Positions 56,059-64,000 of a DNA stretch of 64,000 nt are shown here, piece by piece (positions within the stretch are counted from its first letter, which is position 1; every line of letters starts with the position of its first letter). The DNA lies in contig NZ_NIPR01000061.1 of NCBI RefSeq assembly GCF_002872255.1, positions 34,978-98,977 of the forward strand. The letters are read 5' to 3'. Both the position numbers and the translations under genes were made by a program. The notes beneath the pieces are model-generated. The model saw only the letters and a program-made list of their open reading frames with translations, was not told the DNA's origin and did not search any database. The stretch comes from Companilactobacillus nuruki (lineage in GTDB: Bacteria; Bacillota; Bacilli; Lactobacillales; Lactobacillaceae).

Positions 56059-57870
56059 ATGGTTAAAACCAAACATAAATTAATCGTCGCCGCAGTTACT
56101 TTTCTAGCTGCTTTGACACTTGCCGGCTGTTCTAATAACAGCTCTTCTTCATCAAATTCAGCCGTTAAATTCTCAACTAATTATAAGAATTCAGACGCAA
56201 CTGATAAATCAGCTACTAAGAATGGAACTTTGAAATTGGCCTTGGTCAATAATTCACCGTTCCAAGGGATCACTGATCCAATTTTGGGTTCTAATGCTTC
56301 CGATGCCATGGCTTTTGCACCTGGTAATTTGAACAATTTATTCAAATATGACAAGAACTATAAAATCGTTGATGGTGGACTTGCTAACCAAAAGCTTGAT
56401 CGTAAGGCAAAAACCGCTACTATCACCCTTCGTAGCAATGCTAAATGGTCAAATGGTTCAGATGTTACAGCCAAGGATATTGAATATTCTTATGAAGTCC
56501 TAGCTAATAAGAAATCTACTACTCAACAATACTCTTCTGATTTCGAAAATATTGTTGGTTTAAAAGAATATCGTGATGGTACAGCAAACACAATTTCTGG
56601 TATTACCTTCCCTAAGGGTGAAAATGGTAAAGTAGCTGTTATTCAATTCAAAAAGATGGCTCCAAGTATGAAATTCTCAGGAAACTCATTTATCTGGGGT
56701 TCTGTTGAACCATATGAATATATCAAGGATGTTCCAATTGCCAAACTTGCCGCATCCGACCAAATTCGTAAGAATCCTATTTTCACTGGTCCATATAAGT
56801 TGGATAAAGTTGTCGAAGGTGAATCAACTAGTTGGTCACCAAATAAGTATTACTACGGCAAGAAAGCACAGATTGGTCATATTACTATCAATGTTGTTTC
56901 AATGAACAATATTGATAAGGCCCTTCAATCAAAGAAATATGATTCAGTTGTTCCTTTTGCTGCCGCATCTCTTGGTGGAACTGATTATAAGAACCTTAAA
57001 AATTTAAAAGGTTACACAAATATTGGCAAACCATCACTATCTTATAGTTACTTTGCATTTAATTTAGGTCATTACGATACTAAGACAGGTAAAAATGTTT
57101 CCGATTCAAATAAGAAAATGGCTAATAAGAGCTTACGTCAAGCCATGATGTATGCTCTAAACATCGATCAAGTTACTAAGAAATTTGGTAATGGCGTCAA
57201 GCAACGTGCCAATACTATTCTTCCTCCAATTTTTGATAAATATTATGATAAGTCCGCTAAGGGTTATACATTGAATATCAAAAAAGCCAATAAGTTACTT
57301 GACGATGCTGGTTACAAGAAGCGTAATGGCAGCAAGTGGCGTTCAGATCCAAAAGGTAAACCACTTACAATCCATTTTGGTGCTATGTCAAGTAGTTCAA
57401 GTACAGAAGCCGTTTATCAAGACTATCTACAACAATGGCACAAAATTGGTCTAAATGTTAAATTCACTAATGGTAAACCAATGGAAATGAATAGCTTCTA
57501 TGATACTCTCCAAAAACCAACTCAAAATAAGATGGATCTTTGGCTAGGAGTATGGTCTATGTCATCTGAACCTACTGAGTCACAACTGTATGGCGATACT
57601 GCTCCATTCAATTACGGACATTTCGTCACAAAGAAAAATACTGAATTAATCAATAAAATGAATGATAGTACTTCATGGAACGATACCACTCGTGCTAAGA
57701 CATTTAAAGAGTGGCAGAACTATATGAATTCCCAAGCTGGTGTTGTCGGAGAGCAATTCTCTTATGCATGGCAACCAGTTAACAATCGTGTTAAAGGATT
57801 TAATATTAGTCCCGCTAACGATGATTCATTCTACAGTAACCTTACATTGACTTCTTCAAAAATGAAGTAA
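56059..57870 (+). CDS. oppA: Oligopeptide-binding lipoprotein OppA
   Basis: 603 aa lipoprotein (lipobox LAGC, Cys24; a Ser/Asn-rich linker follows). SBP_bac_5 family: LRSNAKWSNGSDVTAKDIEYSYEVL and SLRQAMMYALNIDQV are typical. It captures peptides outside the cell for OppBCDF. AAGGGGGAAAC precedes the ATG. The order D-F-B-C-A, with the binding protein last, is that found in lactococci and lactobacilli. A strong terminator follows. Confidence 0.93.
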   Translation: MVKTKHKLIVAAVTFLAALTLAGCSNNSSSSSNSAVKFSTNYKNSDATDKSATKNGTLKLALVNNSPFQGITDPILGSNASDAMAFAPGNLNNLFKYDKNYKIVDGGLANQKLDRKAKTATITLRSNAKWSNGSDVTAKDIEYSYEVLANKKSTTQQYSSDFENIVGLKEYRDGTANTISGITFPKGENGKVAVIQFKKMAPSMKFSGNSFIWGSVEPYEYIKDVPIAKLAASDQIRKNPIFTGPYKLDKVVEGESTSWSPNKYYYGKKAQIGHITINVVSMNNIDKALQSKKYDSVVPFAAASLGGTDYKNLKNLKGYTNIGKPSLSYSYFAFNLGHYDTKTGKNVSDSNKKMANKSLRQAMMYALNIDQVTKKFGNGVKQRANTILPPIFDKYYDKSAKGYTLNIKKANKLLDDAGYKKRNGSKWRSDPKGKPLTIHFGAMSSSSSTEAVYQDYLQQWHKIGLNVKFTNGKPMEMNSFYDTLQKPTQNKMDLWLGVWSMSSEPTESQLYGDTAPFNYGHFVTKKNTELINKMNDSTSWNDTTRAKTFKEWQNYMNSQAGVVGEQFSYAWQPVNNRVKGFNISPANDDSFYSNLTLTSSKMK

Positions 57871-57957
57871 GTCAATGGGCTCCATTATTCAAAACTGATT
57901 AACCACTCTCTCACATTACACACATAAAAATAGTTAATTAGTTTGTTTTAAAATCCC

Positions 57958-58010
57958 AAAAAGACTGAAGTGTTAGGATAATTCCCAATCCTAATGCTCC
58001 GGTCTTTTTT
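57958..58010 (+). terminator. Rho-independent terminator of the opp operon
   Basis: AAAAAGAC.G.AG..TTAGGAT / ATCCTAA..CT.C.GTCTTTTTT, long stem with small internal loops. Confidence 0.88.
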
Positions 58011-58091
58011 ATTTTATATATCCCTAACACAAGAATTTTACTACTGTGCTATGCTTAATATATTGTTTATTTGAGGAGAGATTAATAAAAA

Positions 58092-58664
58092 ATGGATATT
58101 GAAGAAGATTCATCTTACCAGAAAATGATTAATGGAGAACTTTATTTGGAATCAAACGACTTAGCTGCCTTACGCAACGATGTTCGTAAAAAATTAATGG
58201 AATACAATCGTATTTCTAATAATGACGAACGTAATTCCAAAATTAAGAGCTTGATGAAATCAGTAGGAGATCGATTCTTCGTTGAACCAACAATTTATTT
58301 CAGTTATGGCGTTAACATTACTATTGGTAATCACTTCTATGCTAATCACGATGTAATGCTTTGTGATGAAGGTAAAATAACAATCGGTAATGATGTTAAG
58401 TTCGGCCCCAAAGTTGGCCTCTACACGCCTCAACATCCTTTAGATCCATCGCTTAGAAGAACCGAAGCCGAAACAGTTGCTCCGATAACGATTGGTAACG
58501 ATGTTTGGGTCGGTGGCGGTGCATCAATTCTACCCGGTGTCACTTTGGGAAATAATATTATTGTTGGTGCGGGTTCTGTCGTAACTCATTCATTCCCTGA
58601 TAATGTCATTGTCGTAGGTAATCCTGCCAAAGTTTTAAGGGAAAATAAACCAAAATCCAAATAA
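58092..58664 (+). CDS. Sugar O-acetyltransferase (maltose/galactoside acetyltransferase family)
   Basis: 190 aa. N-terminal Mac domain (KMINGELYLESNDLAALRNDVRKKLMEYNR) and left-handed beta-helix hexapeptide repeats (ITIGNHFYANHDVMLCD, ITIGNDVKFGPKVGLYTPQHP with catalytic His, ITIGNDVWVGGGASILPGV). It transfers acetyl from acetyl-CoA to a sugar hydroxyl in the cytosol. GAGGAG lies upstream of the ATG. Monocistronic. Confidence 0.92.
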   Translation: MDIEEDSSYQKMINGELYLESNDLAALRNDVRKKLMEYNRISNNDERNSKIKSLMKSVGDRFFVEPTIYFSYGVNITIGNHFYANHDVMLCDEGKITIGNDVKFGPKVGLYTPQHPLDPSLRRTEAETVAPITIGNDVWVGGGASILPGVTLGNNIIVGAGSVVTHSFPDNVIVVGNPAKVLRENKPKSK

Positions 58665-58711
58665 CTAGATTTACACTGTAACCACAAAAAAATACAGTTA
58701 TAAAACATAAA

Positions 58712-58754
58712 ACAAATAACCTAGTAATCAAAATACGATTACTAGGTTATTTTA
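58712..58754. terminator. Bidirectional terminator with conserved apical hairpin (family 2, copy 2)
   Basis: AAATAACCTAGTAATC / GATTACTAGGTTATTT perfect stem with loop AAAATAC. It serves the convergent acetyltransferase and BaeRF6-like genes. Upper part as at 7535 and 61686. Confidence 0.85.
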
Positions 58755-58794
58755 ATGCTCTAATCCTCAAAGCCAAACGTGCTTTCACACGTTC

Positions 58795-59859
58795 TTAGTA
58801 CAAAATAGCATTCATACTAGGATAACTCTTGTCGCCTACTGTATAAACTACGCGACAATTGATTTTATTGACTAAGGATTTCAGTAGTAACTTATTATGC
58901 TCTACTGAATATGAACTACCATCGTTAAACGAAACTAATGACTTAACATCCCGATTATCTAAAGCAGATTCAATAGTACTTAAATCGTTAATAACACGAT
59001 CCTGATTATTAGCTTGTTCTACATCTTGTTTAACCTTTTCAATATTAGCCATTCTCTCAAAGAGATTGTACTCATCAATACGTTTTGATAATTCTGCTCT
59101 GTTCAAATTCATAACTGATCCACGGATAATACCACCGATATAGTCTCTTTTTTCGTATGAATTTAGATAGACATCTAATACCTCTGGTAATCCAGCTAAC
59201 ACAAAAGTGTATCCGTATTTTTGGTGAAGGTCTTTTAATTCCTTATCTAGATACTGGTAATAAATGGCTTGGTCCTTTTGTTGCTCTTCGGATTTAGCAC
59301 GGTGTCCGTGGTAACTTGCGTTTAAACCACCATATGAACCTGAATTTAAATTGGCATTAGCATCAAAGTCAGAATAGTAATCAGAGAACATAGTGTGAAG
59401 TCCCTCAATTTCAATCTCTCTTAGGCTATCCATTTCCATTACATTAATTCGATCACGACTAATATTGATTAAATAATCTGGTTTATGGACATTCTCTTCA
59501 GGTAATAAAAGATCCTGTATCAAGAAAGTATTTCCAATATGTTCTTTAGCCAAAACTGTATGTTCCATCTCACAAATTTCCATTGCTTCGTTGTTAGCAA
59601 AAATAAGTAAGGCCTTTTTGGCATCGTTCCATAATCTTCTATCAAGAGTTAAGGCATCTAATCTTTCAACTGCATTTTTCCAGTCCCGACGTGGATAATT
59701 GTACTCAAGATCTTTTTTGACGTCTTTTAAAAGATTTTTGTAAGTGAGAATATTGTTCTCTACCTGAGGAGTTTCCGGATGAATTGGTAAGATAATGCTG
59801 ATTTTTGGTTCCATATCGGATGTTAAAAGCTTCATTAAGTTATCGTTTTTTAATTTCAT
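58795..59859 (-). CDS. BaeRF6-like protein (eRF1/pelota-related fold)
   Basis: 354 aa, soluble. The N-terminus MEPKISIILPIHPETPQVENNILTYKNLLKDV, a central ALLIFANNEAMEICEM segment and SYHGHRAKSEEQQKDQAIYYQYLDKEL match what I know of the bacterial archaeo-eukaryotic release factor family 6. Such proteins are proposed to act on stalled or inactive ribosomes, but the function is not established. AAGGAGATG precedes the ATG. It is transcribed alone, downstream of the antiporter gene. Family call by recall, moderate certainty. Confidence 0.65.
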   Translation of the reverse strand: MKLKNDNLMKLLTSDMEPKISIILPIHPETPQVENNILTYKNLLKDVKKDLEYNYPRRDWKNAVERLDALTLDRRLWNDAKKALLIFANNEAMEICEMEHTVLAKEHIGNTFLIQDLLLPEENVHKPDYLINISRDRINVMEMDSLREIEIEGLHTMFSDYYSDFDANANLNSGSYGGLNASYHGHRAKSEEQQKDQAIYYQYLDKELKDLHQKYGYTFVLAGLPEVLDVYLNSYEKRDYIGGIIRGSVMNLNRAELSKRIDEYNLFERMANIEKVKQDVEQANNQDRVINDLSTIESALDNRDVKSLVSFNDGSSYSVEHNKLLLKSLVNKINCRVVYTVGDKSYPSMNAILY

Positions 59860-59963
59860 AGTTCATCTCCTTGTCTAAAAAATCTTATCGTTATCATTAG
59901 TATATTTTTATATTATCATGATGTATGTGAATTGTCTAACAATTTGCTAATAATTTTATTTTT

Positions 59964-61556
59964 TTATCGTTCACCTTGATTGTTAGGGTCTAAAATTAAT
60001 GATTCGGCTAATAAAAGTTCGCTAAAAATATCATCTATATATGTTTGTTCAATAGGCCCTTCTTCCGAAATATCACACAAATATTTCTGTTCGACACTAA
60101 ATGCATGTAGTAATACTCTATGTTCTTGCTCATGGAGATCATCAGCAAAAATACCTACTTCACCGTTAACATTGTTCCATTGTCTCAAATATTGATGTAC
60201 ATTATTCTCCTGCAATTGATCTTTCAAATCGTAGATCACACTATCTCTAACTTCTTGAGATACATTTGGAATGTCATTTACACTTTTAATACCTAAACTT
60301 ACCATTTGATTCCGGATTTTATAAACTTGTTTTGAAACATCAGCTTGAGTATCTCGGGGTAATATAAATCTAAAAACAATTGTAGGAACAATCATACTTA
60401 AAATAATAACTGCTGATTCAACTAAAATAATTAAATTAAAAACACTAGAATTATTTTTAATACCCATTCCAATAACAGAAAAGGCCATCGCTAAAGTAAC
60501 AGACCCATGCACTCCGCCCAATGAAAAAATTATTGCATCCATTACGCTCAGTCGACTAACAACTCTTGAATAAATAAATCTAACTAATAGTGATGATATA
60601 TATACTACAAATGCTATTACCAACCACTGAAATGAATGAGTAAGATTATTGTTTTGTTGAACCACTATCCGTTCTAAGCTAATCCCCAAGACAACAAAAA
60701 CAAAACTATTCAAAATTTCATTCAAAAAATTCATTAATTGAACACCAAAATGCATCTGTCTAGGCGATGTAAATCGGCTTCGTCTGACCTCACTATTAAA
60801 AACTAGACCCGCACTAACTACCGCAATAATACCTGACACTTCGATTCTTTCTGCCAAGATATAAATAATGAAGGGCGTCAAAAGAAATATCAAAGTCTGC
60901 GATGAGATCACATTAATTTTTGTTCTAACTAACCATTGACGAAATAGCATGATCATAAATGCCATGAATACTCCGAAAAACATTCCACCTATTGCAGAAA
61001 CAAAAAATGTTTTTGAATTATTTATAAAAGAAAATTCTCCTGTACGATACCAAATTAAAGCTGCCTGTAAGAGAACGATTCCGGTTGCATCATTAAATAA
61101 AGATTCCATTTTTAACATTGAACCAATGTTCTTAGGCAAAATTAATCCTGATTTAACAGATTCCAGTGCAGTAGCATCTGTTGGTGTACTAATAGCCACA
61201 ATTATCATTGCCAAAGGCAAGGAAATTCCATTTAACCAATTAACAGAAATTGTTCCTACAATGGCAATTACTACCACCAAAAAGACTGCCGTGCTAATTA
61301 TATTACGATATTTTTGCCAAACAATATAATTCATCGTCTTCTGTCCCTCGAAGAATAGAAGTGGAGTAATAACTAATAACATAAAAACCTCATTATTAAA
61401 TTCAAGAATCATATGGTTCGTAAAAGGAATTATTCCAAAGACAACTCCTACTAATAAATTAATATATGTTGAAGAAATTTTTGAAAAAAATCTTGAAATA
61501 ATGTTTCCTAATGCAACTGCAATTAAAATTGCAAATGTTGATTCGTATAGTTCCAT
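59964..61556 (-). CDS. Sodium/proton antiporter, CPA1 (NhaP) family
   Basis: 530 aa; about 12 membrane helices in the first ~400 residues, with the CPA1 ion-binding motif ESLFNDATGIVLLQAAL and GGVHGSVTLAMAFS, then a ~130-residue cytosolic C-terminal domain (helical, acidic). It exchanges Na+, K+ or Li+ for protons for pH and salt homeostasis. AGGGGATAG precedes the ATG. Confidence 0.9.
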   Translation of the reverse strand: MELYESTFAILIAVALGNIISRFFSKISSTYINLLVGVVFGIIPFTNHMILEFNNEVFMLLVITPLLFFEGQKTMNYIVWQKYRNIISTAVFLVVVIAIVGTISVNWLNGISLPLAMIIVAISTPTDATALESVKSGLILPKNIGSMLKMESLFNDATGIVLLQAALIWYRTGEFSFINNSKTFFVSAIGGMFFGVFMAFMIMLFRQWLVRTKINVISSQTLIFLLTPFIIYILAERIEVSGIIAVVSAGLVFNSEVRRSRFTSPRQMHFGVQLMNFLNEILNSFVFVVLGISLERIVVQQNNNLTHSFQWLVIAFVVYISSLLVRFIYSRVVSRLSVMDAIIFSLGGVHGSVTLAMAFSVIGMGIKNNSSVFNLIILVESAVIILSMIVPTIVFRFILPRDTQADVSKQVYKIRNQMVSLGIKSVNDIPNVSQEVRDSVIYDLKDQLQENNVHQYLRQWNNVNGEVGIFADDLHEQEHRVLLHAFSVEQKYLCDISEEGPIEQTYIDDIFSELLLAESLILDPNNQGER

Positions 61557-61685
61557 ACCACTATCCCCTATATATATTTAGAATTAAATCTAAGACCAAC
61601 TTTTCTTTAATACTACATATATTTATTATAAATGGAAATTTCGGTAGGCCAAGGTTCAAAAATAATATAAATTATAATAAAAACG

Positions 61686-61727
61686 TAAAAAGAGTCAGTA
61701 ATCAAAATACAATTACTGGCTCTTTTG
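61686..61727 (-). terminator. Terminator with conserved apical hairpin (family 2, copy 3)
   Basis: AAAAAGAG.CAGTAATC / AATTACTG.CTCTTTT with loop AAAATAC, downstream of the aldo/keto reductase gene. Confidence 0.8.
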
Positions 61728-61745
61728 TCTTAATACTCAAAATCT

Positions 61746-62591
61746 TTATCCTTGTGTAGGATTATGGAAATGAGAAGGTGCTGTATCAGGCATTAAATTC
61801 AATACCTTCATATCTTCATCACTAATTTCAAAATCTAATTTAGTATTAGCTTCAATATGTTCTTTATGGACAGCCTTTGGTAAAGGTAAAACATCATTTT
61901 GAATCACAAACTTAAGTGCTAATTGGGGTACACTGACGTTATACTTTTTGGCAATTTCCAAGACATCTTCATTATTAATCAAACCACCAGTGGCAAGAGG
62001 TGAATAAGCTTCTACCAAAATATTGTTCTTCTTTGCAAATTCAGTAATCTTAGGTTCTGTGAATCCAACGTAATATTGAATTTGATCAACCATTGGATTG
62101 ACTGTAGCATCTTTCATAACATTTTCCAGATCATGAACATTAAAATTTGAAACACCAATAGCTTTCACACGACCAGATTTATAAATCTCTTCCATCGCAC
62201 GCCAAGCCTCAATATTTCCCTTATCATGATTAGAACCAATTTCATTCCATGGCCATGGAGCATGGATTAAATATAAGTCCAAATAATCAAGATCTAAATT
62301 CTTCATTGTAGTTTCAAAATCTTTTAGTGCTCCATCATATGATTTAGTATGTGATGGCAATTTTGATGTTACAAACAAATCTTCACGTTTTACTCCAGAA
62401 TCCTTGATTCCCTCTCCAACTTCTTTTTCGTTATCGTAAACCAAAGCAGTATCTATATGTCTATATCCGGTTTCAATAGCATCCTTAACAGCTTTTCTTG
62501 CCTTACTAGCAGGAATCTGCCAAGTACCAAAGCCAACCTTAGGTATTTTGACACCATTAGCAAGTTCAAATGTATTCGTTATTTCTGTCAT
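61746..62591 (-). CDS. Aldo/keto reductase (AKR5-like)
   Basis: 281 aa. Catalytic tetrad of the family: Asp47 (HIDTALVY), Tyr52, Lys77 (TSKLPS) and His110 (YLIHAPWP). The GVSNFNVHDLENVM and VEAYSPLATGG motifs complete the NADPH-dependent barrel. Related to 2,5-diketo-gluconate/methylglyoxal reductases; substrate undetermined. AAGGAGTG precedes the ATG. Confidence 0.92.
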   Translation of the reverse strand: MTEITNTFELANGVKIPKVGFGTWQIPASKARKAVKDAIETGYRHIDTALVYDNEKEVGEGIKDSGVKREDLFVTSKLPSHTKSYDGALKDFETTMKNLDLDYLDLYLIHAPWPWNEIGSNHDKGNIEAWRAMEEIYKSGRVKAIGVSNFNVHDLENVMKDATVNPMVDQIQYYVGFTEPKITEFAKKNNILVEAYSPLATGGLINNEDVLEIAKKYNVSVPQLALKFVIQNDVLPLPKAVHKEHIEANTKLDFEISDEDMKVLNLMPDTAPSHFHNPTQG

Positions 62592-62653
62592 AAAAACACT
62601 CCTTCCATGTCATAAAAATCATACTACCTAGAGGTAACTCTAAGTCAAATTTT

Positions 62654-63196
62654 TTAACTTAATTTATTATAAGAAATTATTTTTTTCATATTATCAGTTC
62701 GAGGATTCAAACTCTTTTGCATCCAAGTAACATCCAACCAACGATTAAACTTATAACCAACTTTGACAAAGGTTCCGACTTCCTTATATCCAAATTTTTC
62801 ATGAAAGTGAATACTGTTTTCGTTTCCCTCTGTTATGCAAGCCATCAAATTGACCACACCTTGAGAACATAGTGCATCCTCTAATTTCTGATATAAAGCT
62901 GTTCCCAATCCATGACCCTTAAAATTACGATCCACATAAATACTTGCCTCAGCAGTCCAAGCGTAGGCAGCTCTGGGACCATAAAGATGAGCGTAGGCAT
63001 AACCAATAATCTTTCCATTATCATCTTCTGCTACAAAATAAGGAAAACTTAGAATAATATCATGAATACGTTGTTTGAAATTTGTTAATGAAGGAACAAC
63101 ATCTTCAAATGTAATTGTTGTCTCTTTGATATATGGAGCATAAATATCCAATAAACTTTGTGCGTCATTCTCAGTAGCCATTCTTATTTTTACCAT
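62654..63196 (-). CDS. GNAT N-acetyltransferase, phosphinothricin-acetyltransferase-like
   Basis: 180 aa. GNAT fold with EASIYVDRNFKGHGLGTALYQKLEDAL (acetyl-CoA-binding R/Q-x-x-G-x-G/A variant KGHGLG) and MACITEGNENSIHFHEKFGYKEVG. The N-terminus IRMATENDAQSLLDIYAPYIKETTITFE is typical of the Pat/YncA group that acetylates amino-acid analogues. Real substrate unknown. AAGGAAGG precedes the ATG. Confidence 0.9.
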   Translation of the reverse strand: MVKIRMATENDAQSLLDIYAPYIKETTITFEDVVPSLTNFKQRIHDIILSFPYFVAEDDNGKIIGYAYAHLYGPRAAYAWTAEASIYVDRNFKGHGLGTALYQKLEDALCSQGVVNLMACITEGNENSIHFHEKFGYKEVGTFVKVGYKFNRWLDVTWMQKSLNPRTDNMKKIISYNKLS

Positions 63197-63274
63197 TCGA
63201 TTCTGCCTTCCTTAATTACCTAATAATTGATTATTTAAACATAGAAACAAATAATTTTACAGTCATTATATGAA

Positions 63275-63328
63275 AAAATGTGGGACAAAACATATTCAAA
63301 GGTCGAATATATTTCATCCCACATTTCT
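63275..63328 (-). terminator. Rho-independent terminator of the DoxX gene
   Basis: AAATGTGGGA...ATATTC / GAATAT...TCCCACATTT long stem with small bulges. Confidence 0.85.
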
Positions 63329-63371
63329 GTTAATAATTTATATTACTTTTAATTCAGCTTAAACCTTTTAG

Positions 63372-63881
63372 TTAACTCCAAATATCGGATTTTTGTCTTT
63401 GTTTGAAGATATTAGTTCTAATCCATGGAATTACCCAATAGTCCAATCCAATTTTGCCAGCGTTAAATCCAGCAATAATAATGAAGTATTCCAAGAAAAT
63501 ATACTCAGGATTTACTGAGATTGCTCCTGCCAACATATATGAGAAATTCATCAGTAAACCAAAGAATACCGCAGCAGTAGTAAGACAGCCGAAAATTAAT
63601 CCTAAACCGACTAAAAACTCACCCCAAGAAACCATTAAGCTCATACCCCTGTAATGTGGTAGAATTGCACTCAGCATATCATTAAACCAAGGATAAACAA
63701 CTTTACCAGTTGGTCCAGTAACTGGATTTTTAACCGCATTAGTTAATAAACCCTTGACGGCTCCAGAAGCACCACCAGTTATTTTCTCCCAGCCAGCCAT
63801 TGTCCAAAGGACACCTAAATAAATTCTAATAATTGCTAAAATGATTGATGCAATTTTACTAGTACGTAAAAATTTAACCAT
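63372..63881 (-). CDS. DoxX-family membrane protein
   Basis: 169 aa with four membrane helices. The first helix AIIRIYLGVLWTMAGWEKITGG and later MVSWGEFLVGLGLIFGCLT match the DoxX family, whose role is linked to redox and thiol stress but not defined. AGAGGGGAT precedes the ATG. Its upstream partner, if any, lies beyond the window. Confidence 0.85.
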   Translation of the reverse strand: MVKFLRTSKIASIILAIIRIYLGVLWTMAGWEKITGGASGAVKGLLTNAVKNPVTGPTGKVVYPWFNDMLSAILPHYRGMSLMVSWGEFLVGLGLIFGCLTTAAVFFGLLMNFSYMLAGAISVNPEYIFLEYFIIIAGFNAGKIGLDYWVIPWIRTNIFKQRQKSDIWS

Positions 63882-64000
63882 TTTGTTATCCCCTCTCTAG
63901 TAAATAATACATTTACTATTATAAAACTATTTATTTACATAGAATCATTTTCAGAAAAAATAGTCTACAAATATAACTTTTAAATGCACAAAAAAAGGAC

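Overview
This AT-rich 64-kb window comes from a low-GC Gram-positive bacterium, almost certainly a member of the Lactobacillales. It looks most like Lactobacillaceae of the Companilactobacillus type; the genus is my inference. The signs are several PTS sugar systems with CcpA-type cre sites, a C69 dipeptidase, a complete oppDFBCA peptide importer, GH65 disaccharide phosphorylases, LytR-CpsA-Psr and CsoR-type genes, and strong AGGAGG-like ribosome binding sites. No rRNA, tRNA, CRISPR array, transposase, integrase or phage gene was seen, so this reads as ordinary chromosome with a rich accessory metabolism.

Layout. 1-0.9 kb: 3' end of a PTS IIC-IIA gene. 0.9-4.7 kb (minus): OPT peptide transporter, PqqD-like protein and C69 dipeptidase, apparently one peptide-use operon. 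5.2-8.4 kb: LCP protein, isochorismatase-like hydrolase, an unknown protein, and a divergent thioredoxin/CsoR-like pair with two operator palindromes. 8.5-11 kb: two tandem VIT-type metal transporters, a PerR-like Fur protein and a frameshifted arsenate reductase gene. 11.1-13.6 kb: zinc-type ABC importer. 13.7-18.5 kb: MFS exporter with PadR regulator, Zur-like regulator, and a two-component system.

18.8-21.9 kb and 32.9-36.6 kb hold the most unusual content. The first locus encodes an AMP-forming ligase with a sulfonate/nitrate-type ABC permease and ATPase but no binding protein. The second encodes a paralogous ligase with a matching binding protein and a membrane acyltransferase but no permease or ATPase. 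Together they look like two halves of one uptake-and-activation system of unknown substrate.

22-32 kb: an alpha-glucoside PTS with GH4 6-phospho-alpha-glucosidase and RpiR regulator, a small membrane protein, and a fructose-family PTS with class II aldolase and PRD activator. 36.7-39.4 kb: argGH. 39.5-50.3 kb: two GH65 phosphorylases around a beta-glucoside cluster (GH1, ROK kinase, CelB-type IIC, RpiR, SDR). 50.5-51.6 kb: small HTH and membrane-anchored proteins. 52-57.9 kb: oppDFBCA. 58-64 kb: O-acetyltransferase, BaeRF6-like protein, CPA1 antiporter, aldo/keto reductase, GNAT and DoxX proteins.

Regulatory signals readable by eye include cre sites at the sugar operons, three 10-3-10 palindromes linking the zinc importer with the Zur-like gene, CsoR-type operators, a PadR operator, and two families of dispersed stem-loops. 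All functions are inferred from motifs and context; no database search was possible.
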